In this document: positions 45,792-57,249 of the stretch, piece after piece | Layout of the letters: every line of letters starts with the position of its first letter | How positions within the stretch are numbered: the first letter of the stretch is position 1 | NCBI GenBank assembly: GCA_002189035.1 | Contig: NEEC01000023.1 | Span: forward strand, 434,001-498,000 | Source of the DNA: Utricularia gibba | Lineage: Eukaryota; Streptophyta; Magnoliopsida; Lamiales; Lentibulariaceae | Direction of reading: 5' to 3' | DNA: 64,000 nucleotides | Program-made: the position numbers and the translations under genes | The notes under the pieces: generated by a model | What the model was told of the DNA's origin: nothing | The model's database searches: none | The model's input: the letters and a program-made list of their open reading frames with translations, nothing else

Positions 45792-48700
45792 TCAGGTGGC
45801 GGATTGAACTGCTTCTTCATCGAAGTGAAAACTAACAGTTACTACGAAAGTTCAATCACAATGAAGGTTTCAATGAAAAAATGGATGAGAAAGTAAAGAC
45901 TGCTCTCACCACCGGCGGCAACAAGTTTCTCAACACGAGCGACTATGTGCTTCCCGTAAGTGTATTTTTTCAGTGCATTCAAGTGAACTTTAATTCTGGT
46001 CAAAATTAGCTCTCGCTGCTGGTCACTACAAATCTCTAGTGCTTTCTGTACAACATAGTTTGCAAACTGATCCTTCATCATAGCCTGTTGGCATAAACAG
46101 ACGATAAAAATGTAAGACTCATGACAGGGCAATCTCCAATTAAATATTTCATGAATTCAAAATAAAAATGAAAATGCAGTTACTTCAGAAGATAAATCCT
46201 TGCAGCTAACCAACATCCTGGAAAATTTTCACGACTGTAGAAAAACAGACACTGAAGCTGCTTTTGGAAATAACAAAAAGAACCTGAAGGGATTCATTCT
46301 CATCCGTAGTTCCGATTATTTCATTCACCAGCAGCTGTCGTTCACTAGGGCCACCAAAAGTTAAGCATTTCTCTACAACATTGGATGCAAACTTCTGCTG
46401 GCTCATCTGAACAATTTTTCCAGCTAGTTCCTGAATTATGGTCGAACGCTCATCTGGCTGCCCATGCTCCAGCACGTGCTGAAAGTAAAAAAAAAAAAAA
46501 GACAGATTTACAACGTCTGCTTCCAATCACTTTATTTCAAAACAGGTGTACCGGACAAGGGAAAAGTACTAAGCTTGAAAAAAAAAAAACCGACATTGTG
46601 TAGCAATGAAAAAAAAATTATACCAAGGGATTAAAAATGAGGGGAAAGAGCCATCAATTTGTTGAGCATTTTGGTTATCATAACAACAGAGAACAAACCA
46701 TTGGCAATTCTTTCAATTTTGAAAGAGGTTCGTATGCTTTTCAGAAAGTAATAATTCTCAGGCTAAAAGAACGCCACTAACCTGAACAACATAGTTTCCA
46801 TATTGATCCTGGGCCAACATGCTTACAGAGCTAAGAATCTCCCCCATCACCTTCCTCTGCGTCTTTTCATCCTTGCAGTGCTCCAAAACTCGCTATGAAA
46901 TTTAATGACCAATGCATATCGTAATTTGAGCTAAAATCCAGATGAGACATAAAAAAACTAAATAATGTACATGTCAATATCTGACCTGTATCACACGACA
47001 ACCATAGGGGTGTGTTGAAAGAGTGACAACTTGGTCAAAAAACGTTGAGACAATGAACTCTATATGTTGCTCTGGTACACATTCTATACATTTCTGAATC
47101 ACATGATTTCCATTTTGGTCACGCACACAACGCATTACATGTCCATCAAGCTCTTTCACCATCTCTATTTTCTGATCCATATCTACAACTTCTATTGCCT
47201 GAAAAAATACATCTCGCTTAGTAACAATCCATGCACTTTAAAATAAAAGAAAACACATGGATGGGAAGTCATATTCCAAGAATGTAGTTACAACAGTCTC
47301 TATCACCTAACGAAAAGCAGAGGAGATGGAACTGTACAGCTTAAACTTACTTTTTGTATCACCCTACAACCATACATTTGAAGACTTAGTGTCAGTATGC
47401 TTCCAAAAAGCTTGCTAGCCAACTCCCGCCTCTGATTCGCCAGGCCATGTTCAAAGAACTGGAAAGCAATGATGTCATTTAGAAATACAGAACGTGCTAA
47501 GAAAAACAAATGGTAAAACAAATTCATCAAAATAAGCTAGTTTAACTTAATAAAGGCAGTTTTTACCTTCTGAATGACATAATTTCCAAAAACATCGGTC
47601 ATCAGTGTAGGAGCATCAGAGAAGATTTCTTCAAAAACCATGTTTTTCTCATCTGTGGTGGCTGTTTCAAGCTTTTGTTGGATGAATCGACTCCCATATT
47701 GATCAACACTATTCAATATCATTAGAACATAAGGATTAACTTGTAAACCTTTCCTTCAGTGAACTCATAAATATAATTTAAAAATGGTACCTAAACTCAA
47801 CGACATGACCACTAATCTCAGAGAGTTCAAAGCATCTCGTCTTATTGCTCTTAAACTCCTCGAGCAGTGTTGAATCATGCCTATTATCGACATTATTTAA
47901 ATGCCACGGCGCAAAGGCACCCCCAGCGAAGTTTCCCACCCCACCAAGGCCACGCATATTATAATCACCATGCCTTACAGAGTTCGCAGGCAATCCAAAA
48001 GAGTTTGGGGTAGTAGGGCTTGCCAACAGGTCACCAGGATATGACAATCCATATGTTGGACTCGCAAAGTAACCATGAGGACTTGATTGAGTAGAGTTTC
48101 CACTTGACAGTGCAGCATATTGAGATTTCTGTTGAGGCAGCAAATTCCCAAGATGGGCTTTCTGAAAGACGTCCATGTATGTATTTCCCATGTAATTCAT
48201 ATCAACAGAAGGATAATTAAAACCTGCAACTGATGGAGATGCATATTCAGCGGCACTTAGATACTGAAGATACAAGGGATCCACAAAAGGTGCCTGCAGA
48301 ATACCCCCTGGCAACTGGGCTCCAATTCTGTTCAGGTTCTGTTCAGCCATAGCACTTAGGTTTGCACCTCTTGACATCCTACTTTCCCTTCCCTGCAGTG
48401 CCAGAGCAGATTCACCAACAGCATTCTCAAACAACGGTGGCAGATTTGGGCTCCCAAGTTGGCCCAGCATTTGACTCCTAGCATAGCCACCAAGACCATG
48501 ACTAGAAAAGGATGAATTAGGGCTATCTAAATGACCATAGTGGGGATTCAACACGCCCCCACCGCTCCTAGATCCACCTGAAGATCCCTTACCATAGTGC
48601 TTACTTGAAGAAGTGCTGCTCTTCTTGATCTCAGCCTGCAAAGACATGTTTCCAGTGAAGTCCAAACAACCAGCACCTCCAATTCCAGAATCAGGATAAA

Positions 48701-50154
48701 TCGAATTTGCAGGATTCGAATGTGCCCCCATATTCAGGTGCCCATGTCCAGACTCTTTTGCAAAACTCTGCTGTCTGGAATCGGTTTTCCCATCACGAAG
48801 ATTGAAAAGATAATCAGGTTTAGAACCAGAAGAAAAATTGCTGTCCTCGTTCTCCATTCCATTTGAAAGTTTCATGCCTGACAAAGCAGATACAAAATCT
48901 GCAGATTCATCCCCTTGAGAAGGTACCCCGCTGTAAATGCTGGGGCTATTAACACTTCTCTTTTCCGAGTAACCTGGCCTGCTTCCACCGATGGTTCCCA
49001 GGGATGGGCTGGGAACTCTTGCAATGCATTGGGGATCAGGGGTTGAGCTTCTTGATATTGAAGCTCCCAGAGAAATATGAGGATAAGGTGATGATGCTCT
49101 AGCATGCTGACCAGAAGATGAGTTATGAATCTGAGACAAGGATTTCATAGGGTCAGAGGGCGTAAAATCATCACGAAGGAAAGCCAACTCTGCCTCAGCT
49201 GATGCCAAGAGCCCCGGTGTGTCATCCATTACACCATCTTGGTGATTGGAGGAGTTCATGCCATCCTACAAATATATAAAGAGGCTAAAAAAGTCGTTGG
49301 GCAAATCTTTGCATGGATCAAGCAATCAAAATTGAGGCCCAGGGTCACCATCCTCACCCAATAAGTGTGTAACATTTTATCGTCTCTAATATAAACATCA
49401 ACCTAGGAAAGGAAAGCGAGGGAATCCCCTAAAATGCATAATAGCTTTTCATGTTTTAAGGAAAATAAAATTTCACTAACAGAGATGGAATCAGCAAAAA
49501 ATAATGCATCACATGAAACAAGTTACCGACATGGTAGGCATGGGCAAGGCTCTTTTGCTTGCTACCTAAAGTATATGCAGGCAACGAAAGTCCATCATTT
49601 TCCCACTCTAGAGAACCGAGAAGTTTGTTCTCATTCTCGCTCTCCTGCTTCCTAGCATTAAAACCGGGAGGAATCTGGTAGGGAGCCCCTTTTCCGTCGT
49701 TCCCGCTTTCATTCCTACTTACCTTCCTCCTATCCCCAATTACAGAGTTCCCTCCTTGAAGCCTCTGAGCAAACCTCAAATCCTCTTTTGATATTAGAGG
49801 AGGTGGCAGCCTTGGGTTAAGATTTACATTTGAGTAGTAATAAGACGAATATGAAGGATCAGACCTAAGGTCATCCTCAGACAGGAAGCCATTTCCAACC
49901 TTTTTTCTGACTAAGTCAGGGAACTGCGAAACGTGAACTCTACTGTCCCCATCTTTAAACAAACCACCAATAGCACTTAAGGAGCCTTCAACAGTCGGCG
50001 GCGCTGATCCGCTCCTGTACAAATTCAACTCCCTTTCCCGATCATCGGCCTCTTGCCTGCTCTGATCCCCGAGCAAAAACCCCATCTCGTAGTTATCACC
50101 GAATGATTTTTCATTATTCCCGATCATTGGTCTTCTACCCAAATCAGATAACAT
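45792..50154 (-). CDS. PUM: Pumilio (PUF) RNA-binding translational regulator, APUM1-6-like
   Basis: Cytoplasmic mRNA regulator that binds UGUA-type elements in 3' untranslated regions. Nine exons: 50154 to about 49531, 49265-47791, 47708-47567, 47458-47351, 47198-46986, 46892-46782, 46478-46284, 46084-45910, 45814-45792; about 1,020 residues. The N-terminus has the plant NABP/PUM signature ([56 protein letters not shown]). The long exon 2 is low-complexity and ends [20 protein letters not shown]. Eight PUF repeats follow ([75 protein letters not shown]). Exon 1 can join exon 2 in frame only by a weak donor (CAT/GTCGGT, after 49531); a better donor 4 nt later would shift the frame. The last small exon is less certain. 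Confidence 0.9.
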
Positions 50155-52386
50155 GACTATGAACCCAGGCCAAAATTATATCCACCGACCACCGTATGTA
50201 CAGTCTGTAATCAGGTTAAACGGACGCCAAAAAGGAGACGCATACCTACCAAGAAAAAAAAAGTGGATCGATTCATAGCTACAAGAAGCAAGAAACATAG
50301 ATCTTTATTCACAAAATAAGAAAAAAAAAACTTTGACCATCGAGCTCCCAGTCGAGCTCATCGCTGAAAGATAAGTGTGAACCCCGGAAACTAGACGATC
50401 CAACATACACAAAAATTTCATCATACCCATCACAAAAACATCTTTACAACCGACGAGTGACCAAGAAACCTATCTTCACGGCCAGACAATCCGAGCTACA
50501 TACCGAAGCATCACTGCCCGAGAAAAAGACCCCGCGTGTAAGAAGCCGGCAAAGAAGAGAATCAGGAAGCAGAGAGTGGGAGATACAAGCGATGAAAAAA
50601 TCTATGTGGCGGCGAATTTTGTAGCGTAGAACCCCCTTTAGGGTTTTGTTTGTCTACAAAGAAAGTAAGCAGGAAAAAGAGGGGCGTGTCACTTAAATGC
50701 AGTAACTCCTTACTAATTTTTTAAAAAAATTCTTCTCATTTTTTTCCATTTTAAAATCTCACTAAAAACTCTGTCCTAACCGCCTAGCCTCTGTATTTTC
50801 CCGATTATTCCTTGTAAAATAAATAGGGACTCGGACACGGACGCGCGACGCACGCACGCACGCCACTGAAGATGACCAATGGTGGCGCGACACGCCCACT
50901 CACTGCGTTCGCCGAGCCGCGTCCCCGAACGAATGAGGATCCGCTTCGTGTATTCTCTTCGATGGTCCAAAACTCGCATTTCACAAATTCGAAAATATTC
51001 AAAATCAAATAAGTCAATGTGTCGTAGTATTTAAGATATCACATTTTATTATAATTGATATTTAAGATATAAAAATATTTTTTTTCAAAAAAAGAGAATA
51101 AAATTGATAGTTGAAGAAATAGCATTATTTTTTATCGTTAATTAAGGAGTAAGTAAGGAAATTACTCCTTAATAAGTAATTCATAATTTTAAATACTGAT
51201 TTTCATTTAATCAAAAATTAATATATATTATTTAATATAAAAATAATATTTAACATCATACCAAATGAGTATTAAACTTTAGCTAAACTACCCGATTGCA
51301 TCAATATGAATTTAGCTGAATTTCAATATTCAATTTTTAGAATTTTATGTTTTTTTGTATCATAAAAAATCAATTAAACTATATTATTTAATTATATTAA
51401 TTCTTATATTCATAACCAATGTAGAATAATGTCACTGATTCCTTTTGAGCCCTTGCACTAAAGCTATTTCATTTAAATTTAGACTATCGACGTGCCAAAT
51501 GAGCTGTAAAATTAATAATTATTTAATTATTTATTGGGTATACATTAGAGATAGGCGTCAAATGTTGCTTTAGGTCAGGAGGACTTGTCATTGGGCTGTC
51601 GGGGCGAGTCGGGCATGGCCCGCATTGCTGAAAAATGAAAACCTAGAGCGGGTTTGATTTTCGGCGGGTCGGGTGAAAAATCAACAACCCGGCGGATCTT
51701 CCCACTTCAAAAGTACACTTTCCGTCCCCAACAATTCCAAGTCCTCCTATGGAGTTTCGGCAACTTCTACTTTATCAATGTTTGGAAGTTATAAGAATCA
51801 ATTATAGTAAAATTGATTATGCATTCTAAATATATATCAAATATTATTTTATGAGAATTAAATTTTGAGAATCATTTTACTTTTATAAGAATCCTAATGT
51901 GATAGTTTTTTTTATGAGAATTGATTTTCGATATGTGATTATAAAATTAAAATTGTTGTTATATTATTTTTTATAAATAATTATGATTAATATAATTATA
52001 AATGATTTAATTATCTTAATTTTTAAATTATAATTTTAATATAAATATATTTAATTTAAAGTAATAACGTAAAATATAATTTAAAAATCATATAATATTT
52101 GCATAATATGAATGATATATACAAATATTTTTAAAATTATAAATTTATAAAATATAATTATTAATAAATATGTAATTTAATTATTAAAATTAATTCTAAT
52201 TTTTATAATTCAAATATACATTTATTATATATTATCATTTTAAAATAAATATTTTAAAACATATATCAACTATCATTTTATCCGAATTTTTAATTTTATT
52301 AGAATCAATTATATATTGATTTTTTTATGTGCCCAACCTTGTTTCCAGAGCTGTCACCACCGTCGTGACGGAGTTGGAAACTCCCT
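50155..52386. other. Gene-free region: Pumilio leader and promoter, then long AT-rich DNA
   Basis: 50155-50700 holds the Pumilio 5' leader, with a CTTTAGGGTTTTG telo-like motif near 50640. 50840-50865 has a short (ACGC)n run. 51000-52320 is very AT-rich with hairpin-forming repeats and a GGGTCGGGT-rich patch near 51590-51690, resembling old transposon debris. No coding signal. Confidence 0.6.
51796..52321. repeat. Possible MITE-like AT-rich element
   Basis: At one end AATCAATT (51796) and its complement AATTGATT (51811) form a small hairpin. At the other end AATCAAT (52303) and ATTGAT (52315) form a similar one. The interior is about 80-85% AT with related words. There is no clear target-site duplication, so this is tentative. 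Confidence 0.2.
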
Positions 52387-53130
52387 ATGGAGATGGCTGC
52401 CCCTAGCGATTACCATCCTCAGCTGCCCAGGTCTGCATTGTCTTACAACCCCCTGGTGGTCCTTCGGAACTCTGGAGACCGATCGGTAGACGGCGAAGAG
52501 GGGAGGATTTACGGCCTGTACTACGACGACGGCGATGGTTTGGGTTTACGACCGGTGCCGCCGGCTGTGTCGGCGTCTTTACTCGGACCGGGGATGATGC
52601 TTGACCGTTTGATACAGATGGAAATCGATTTATGGACGCACACTGTGAATACGCCGACGAGCAAATACGCCATCGCGGCGTTACCGACCGTGGGGATCGG
52701 GAAGAGCCACATGGACGCCGATGCGCACTGCGCCGTGTGTACGGAGGCCTTCGATCTCGGATCTGAAGCCCGTGAAATGCCCTGTAAGCACATCTATCAC
52801 GCCGATTGCATACTTCCGTGGCTGAATCTCCACAATTCGTGCCCTGTTTGTCGCCTGGAGTTACCGAGCGTTGATCCCGATGAGAATTCGGTCCACGCGG
52901 CGGAGCCCTTCGGGCTGACGATTTGGATGTTGCCCGGCGGATTTGCGGTCAGGAGATTTGAAGGAGATTCTTACCGTGAGATGCCGCCGGTGTTCCCGGA
53001 GTTAGATGGTCGATTGGAGCGTAACAACGGCGTTAGGATGGAATTCCAGTGGATCCCCCGGCGGAGGAGCAGCCTCCTACGTAGGGTTTTCGGCAGTTTG
53101 GGCGCGTTCTTTCGCAGGGATCGGGTGTGA
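52387..53130 (+). CDS. RING-H2 E3 ubiquitin ligase with C-terminal DUF1117-like segment (RDUF-type)
   Basis: Intronless, 247 residues. RING-H2 finger at about residues 115-155 with ligands C115, C118, C133, H135, H138, C141, C152, C155 (CAVCTEAFDLG, MPCKHIYHADCILPWLNLHN, CPVC). The Trp after the sixth ligand supports E2 binding. Downstream GLTIWMLPGGFAVRRF is the motif of RDUF1/RDUF2-like ligases, and the C-terminus is Arg-rich (RRRSSLLRRVFGSLGAFFRR). The N-terminal zinc-ribbon found in RDUF1/2 is absent; the N-terminus is unrelated. RDUF ligases act in ABA and drought responses, but function here is inferred. The ATG at 52387 has a second ATG two codons on. Confidence 0.9.
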   Translation: MEMAAPSDYHPQLPRSALSYNPLVVLRNSGDRSVDGEEGRIYGLYYDDGDGLGLRPVPPAVSASLLGPGMMLDRLIQMEIDLWTHTVNTPTSKYAIAALPTVGIGKSHMDADAHCAVCTEAFDLGSEAREMPCKHIYHADCILPWLNLHNSCPVCRLELPSVDPDENSVHAAEPFGLTIWMLPGGFAVRRFEGDSYREMPPVFPELDGRLERNNGVRMEFQWIPRRRSSLLRRVFGSLGAFFRRDRV

Positions 53131-53321
53131 GATGGAGCGGGTATAATAGCTCCTTTAGGTTTTCGTTTTAAATGGTATACAATAAGATATTAAATTTAAA
53201 TTGGTAGTATTAAACAATAATAATATACATTTTGTATCTTTCTCTTTTTTTTTTTTCTAAAACGGCACAAGGCAAAATAATCACAAACGTTGGCGATGCT
53301 GTGTCGAGGGTGTTTGTGAAA

Positions 53322-54992
53322 ATGCCTGTTCGGAGTGATCAAGCTCTATCCCTGCTATCCAAAATCTTGAAATCGCCCCCACGTAAGGCGCTTTCCCTGT
53401 TCAACTCTTCAGCGCAGCAGTGCTCCCCTCCTACCCAGTTGGCTGTATCTCTGATCATCTACCATTTACTGTCCTTCAATATGCGATGGCTCGCACAATG
53501 TGTCACCCTGCAGATGATATCTGGTAAAACTGCTCCTTCATTGTTTACAATCTCGTCTATAATCCAGTGTATGATTCGTGAGCTGAAGAATTTTGATTAT
53601 TCTCTGGTTTATGAGGCGCTCATTGCTGCCCATGTCAAAGCGCAATTGCCTTTTGAAGAAGCCTGTTTGGTGTTCGATGAAATGACTGCTAAGGGACTGG
53701 TGCCAAGGTCGAGTACTCTGAACAAGTTGCTGAATATGTTTGTAAAAGATAACAACTTTGATGGGGCTTGGCGGCTTTTTGGGAAAACTAAGGCAATAAT
53801 TCAATTGGATGAGTACACCTTTGGGATTTTGGTGAAGGGTTGCTGCCAGAATGGGGACCTGGAGAGGGGTTTTCAGATACTGAGTGAAATGTCCAATATG
53901 GGTTTGACACCCAATGTTGTTGTATATACTACATTGATTGGTGCTTGCTTTACAAAGGGTGAAGCTGTAAAGGCAAAAAGTTTGTTTCTTGAAATGAGAA
54001 GCTTGGGCGTGGCTGCAAACCAACTTACTTACAATGTTATGATTAATGGTTTTTTAAGGAAAGGCCTAAGGGATGATGCTTTTGAGCTTTATGAGAGGAT
54101 GAAGAATGAAGGAATCATGCCTGACTTGCACACGTATAACACTATATTGCATACATTCTGTCGTGAAGGTGAAATGAACAAAGCATACAGCCTACTCCGA
54201 GAAATGCAGGACATGAGGATTGCACCCAACGTCGTGACCTACAATACTATAATCAATGGATTGTGTCAGTTGAGGAGAACTGGAGATGCAAACAAACTTG
54301 TGAGTGAGATGAAACTATACGGCCTGAGTCCTAACATACTTACCTATAATATGCTCATCGATGGGTACTGTCATTTGGGGATGATGGATAAAGCTCTTAA
54401 GCTCTTGGGGCAATTGAGATCTCTTGGAATATCTCCAACTGTCATCACATACAACATTTTAATAGCAGGATGTTCCAGGTTTGGAAACCTAGCCAGGGTC
54501 TTGGAGTTAGTTCGTGAGATGGAGGAAAGGGGCATTTCTCCGACTAAAGTGACATACACTATTCTGATTGATTTTTTTGCACAGTGCAATGACATGGAGA
54601 AGGCGCTCCATGTCTTATCCACGATGAAGAGTGCTAATATGGCCATAGATGTTTGCACTTATGGTGCTCTGATAAATGGTTGGTGCATTGAGGGAAATAT
54701 GAAGGAGGCATCAAAACTGTTCAAGGGCATGAGAGAAAATGATGTTGAGCCCAATAGTGTGATTTACAATGCCATGATATTTGGCTATTGCAAGGAAGGT
54801 AGCTCCTATAAGGCGCTCAAGCTGCTGAAGGAGATGGCTGAGAAGGGGATGGTTCCTAATGCAGCTAGTTATAGGTTTACTGCTCAGGTTCTCCATTGTC
54901 ATGGTAAACATGAAGAAGCTCAACATCTTCTTCCATGGTTGATAAAGTCTGGTTCAGGACCATCCACTGTGGATTTTGAAATAATGGCATGA
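53322..54992 (+). CDS. P-class pentatricopeptide repeat protein, organellar
   Basis: Intronless, 556 residues, frame undamaged. The ATG at 53322 (MPVRSDQALSLLSKILKSPP) is the first in frame; the frame upstream lacks ATG. About eleven 35-residue P-type repeats run from about residue 130 to near the end, recognisable by TYNxxI/L...G pattern: EYTFGILVKGCCQNGDLERG, VVYTTLIGACFTKGEAVKAK, HTYNTILHTFCREGEMNKAY, VTYNTIINGLCQLRRTGDAN, LTYNMLIDGYCHLGMMDKAL, CTYGALINGWCIEGNMKEAS, VIYNAMIFGYCKEGSSYKAL. There is no E or DYW domain. Such proteins bind specific mitochondrial or plastid RNAs for splicing, stability or translation; I cannot read the target from the repeats by eye. It resembles Arabidopsis At4g11690-type proteins. 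Confidence 0.93.
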   Translation: MPVRSDQALSLLSKILKSPPRKALSLFNSSAQQCSPPTQLAVSLIIYHLLSFNMRWLAQCVTLQMISGKTAPSLFTISSIIQCMIRELKNFDYSLVYEALIAAHVKAQLPFEEACLVFDEMTAKGLVPRSSTLNKLLNMFVKDNNFDGAWRLFGKTKAIIQLDEYTFGILVKGCCQNGDLERGFQILSEMSNMGLTPNVVVYTTLIGACFTKGEAVKAKSLFLEMRSLGVAANQLTYNVMINGFLRKGLRDDAFELYERMKNEGIMPDLHTYNTILHTFCREGEMNKAYSLLREMQDMRIAPNVVTYNTIINGLCQLRRTGDANKLVSEMKLYGLSPNILTYNMLIDGYCHLGMMDKALKLLGQLRSLGISPTVITYNILIAGCSRFGNLARVLELVREMEERGISPTKVTYTILIDFFAQCNDMEKALHVLSTMKSANMAIDVCTYGALINGWCIEGNMKEASKLFKGMRENDVEPNSVIYNAMIFGYCKEGSSYKALKLLKEMAEKGMVPNAASYRFTAQVLHCHGKHEEAQHLLPWLIKSGSGPSTVDFEIMA

Positions 54993-56000
54993 GAAGGTGC
55001 AGCTGTCAGTCAATTCACAGACTAGTCATCTATCGTCCCTCCATAATATTTCGGTATGTTGTGTTTCTTTCGTGACGCATGTTACTGATCTCAATTTTCG
55101 TTCGTTTTCAGAAATTACAAGGGCATCTATCTGTCTGTCTGTCTAAATCATTCTCAAAGTGTGAGCTGGCTACGCATGCTATCATGCTGGCTGATTTGCC
55201 ATAATTGGGGACAGCCCTACCCTTTGTTTTAGCATGTTCTGTCCTCGTAATGGAATAATTTTTCATCTGTTCATTTGGAGTTCAGAGAGAGGGTGATTGT
55301 GGGGTCATTTCAGTTCCTCTACTACTGGCAATGGCAGCAGACATCTGGCAAGATTTTAAGGTTGAATCTTGGCGTCCCTGGAAATCGAATGATGCAACAA
55401 AGGTAGTTTCTAATTTTAGCTCTCCCATGCAGTTCAGTATGTGCCCTGACTTCTGTGCTATAACTGAAGTTGAATTCCTTCTAAACCATCAATGTGAAAT
55501 GGGCATTGTGTCAATTCGGAAAAGTTGCAGAACTTGATTACAGATTCGATGACTTAGACCGGATAAGCCAGTAATTCTATATTGGAACCTTGCAGAAGTT
55601 TGGGGAAATGATATAGATGGATGCAGGCATAAGCTTTTGTCCTCCGAAGTCATTTTGTTGTGAAGAGGGATCATGCTTTCAATTTCTGTTTGCTATGAAA
55701 AGGCATGGCCATCAGAAAAGTGAAATTTGTTGAGAATCCATGTAGATTTTGTTGTATGCAAACCTTCGTTACTGCAGAAAAGAAAATAAAAACTGAGATG
55801 GATTGTTGTGTAGTATTTTATTCCCTTATTTCACAGCTTACAATATATCCTTCGCCTTAAATGTAGTTACATACAGGCTCTGAGTGGTTTCAGATGCTTT
55901 CTTTTCAGGGATTCCTGGAGAACTTCAACAGGTCAAGGGAAGCCAAGATCCATCTCACTCTTGGAAAATTGGTGACTCACTTCACCTTCAAAATTGCTCT
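54993..56000. other. 3' flanks of the PPR gene and the RTFL gene, no gene seen
   Basis: Contains a (GTCT)n run at about 55130-55144. Short frames (55331-55537 and others) show no recognisable domain. Confidence 0.55.
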
Positions 56001-56333
56001 TCAAGAATCCTCCCCATTCTTCTTCCACTTGACAAGCATGCCAATGCATCTTCTGACAATGTAGAATTTGGCCTTTTGCTCCTTGGCTAAACTACTGCAC
56101 TTGCGGGTGAACTCGGTGCACTTTTGAGACGAATTTCTCGTAAGCGACTTTGAAGAAACACATTTCTGTGAAGAACTCCTTGTCAGACCGGAAGAATTCT
56201 TGTTTGAAGAACTTCTTGTGGAGGAGCTCCATTGTGACATGCTCCTTGAGAGAGACGGATTGCTGGAGCAATTAGAATGACTTCCCTGATTTTCCCTCTG
56301 CGCCTGCCACTTTTCATCCATATAATACTCCAT
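56001..56333 (-). CDS. RTFL: ROTUNDIFOLIA-like/DEVIL (RTFL/DVL) small polypeptide
   Basis: Intronless, 110 residues. The last ~37 residues are the RTFL/DVL domain: CSSLAKEQKAKFYIVRRC then IGMLVKWKKNGEDS. Overexpression of such peptides alters leaf shape and cell proliferation along the long axis of organs; they associate with the plasma membrane. The N-terminal part (MEYYMDEKWQAQRENQGSHS) is followed by a Ser-rich region with an imperfect repeat LTRSSSQKC / LTRNSSQKC. Start at 56333 is the first ATG. The domain has KWKKNG where the better-known members have CWHDH-like endings. Confidence 0.88.
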   Translation of the reverse strand: MEYYMDEKWQAQRENQGSHSNCSSNPSLSRSMSQWSSSTRSSSNKNSSGLTRSSSQKCVSSKSLTRNSSQKCTEFTRKCSSLAKEQKAKFYIVRRCIGMLVKWKKNGEDS

Positions 56334-57214
56334 TCTCCTCTCCTACTACCTACGAAATGGATGGATGCTCTCTGTTTATAGGATGTGGGGTGTGCTACTC
56401 TGAATGGATGGAAGAGATTTAAAGAGGTTTAACAAGAGTGGTGGGTGGTGTTGATGACTGTTCCGCAGCAGCACCACATGCCGATGCCCCCATTAAAATC
56501 GTCAGACACTCGGCCCTCACTAAATAATTCGCAGGAAAATTCCATGCTGGATCTGGCTCCTCGCTATCTATCTATCTTCATTCATTTACCATTGGGGCCC
56601 AACAGCACCAAAACCTGCCTGCTCCAGCCTCGTATTCATCTCTCTACTAGTAAAGCTTTTTATGTATACATCTTTTGACACAGATCCAAAAATCTACACC
56701 ACCATGATTGTGCGCAGGCAAGCAAGCAAGCAAAGGTGAAGGAGACCAGACCAGACGAGCCTTGTTGCAACGGCTTCCTTTGCACCTTGAAAAAGCTACC
56801 TGCCTGATTTTCCCAAACTGGGATTTCCTCTAAAAAAGGGGGGATTTGCTGCCAGGAGAAGCTGGGGGAGCTATAGTAGATCGGCAAAATATACTCAAAA
56901 ACAAGGTGGTCCCTTGGCCTTCACTTGTGCGCCAGGTTATGCTCTACTCCCTTGTCCTCATTCCATGCTGCCACCGGAGAAGACCACCTCCGTAAAAAGC
57001 CGATGCCTTGCTAGAGAAGAGGCAGCTGACCTGATTCCCTCCCTCCCATCTCAGAAGACTTGGCTTCTGCAAAAGCATTTAAAGAGAGGAGGGTGATTGT
57101 TGTTGCTATGTGCAGAGTGGGCTACTGCGAGCAGCAATGGAGATGTGGTCACCACATCCCACATCCCACACATCCCACCGGTGGATGCTAACTCAGGTCA
57201 TGGTCAAAGAAGTA

Positions 57215-57249
<35 letters not shown>

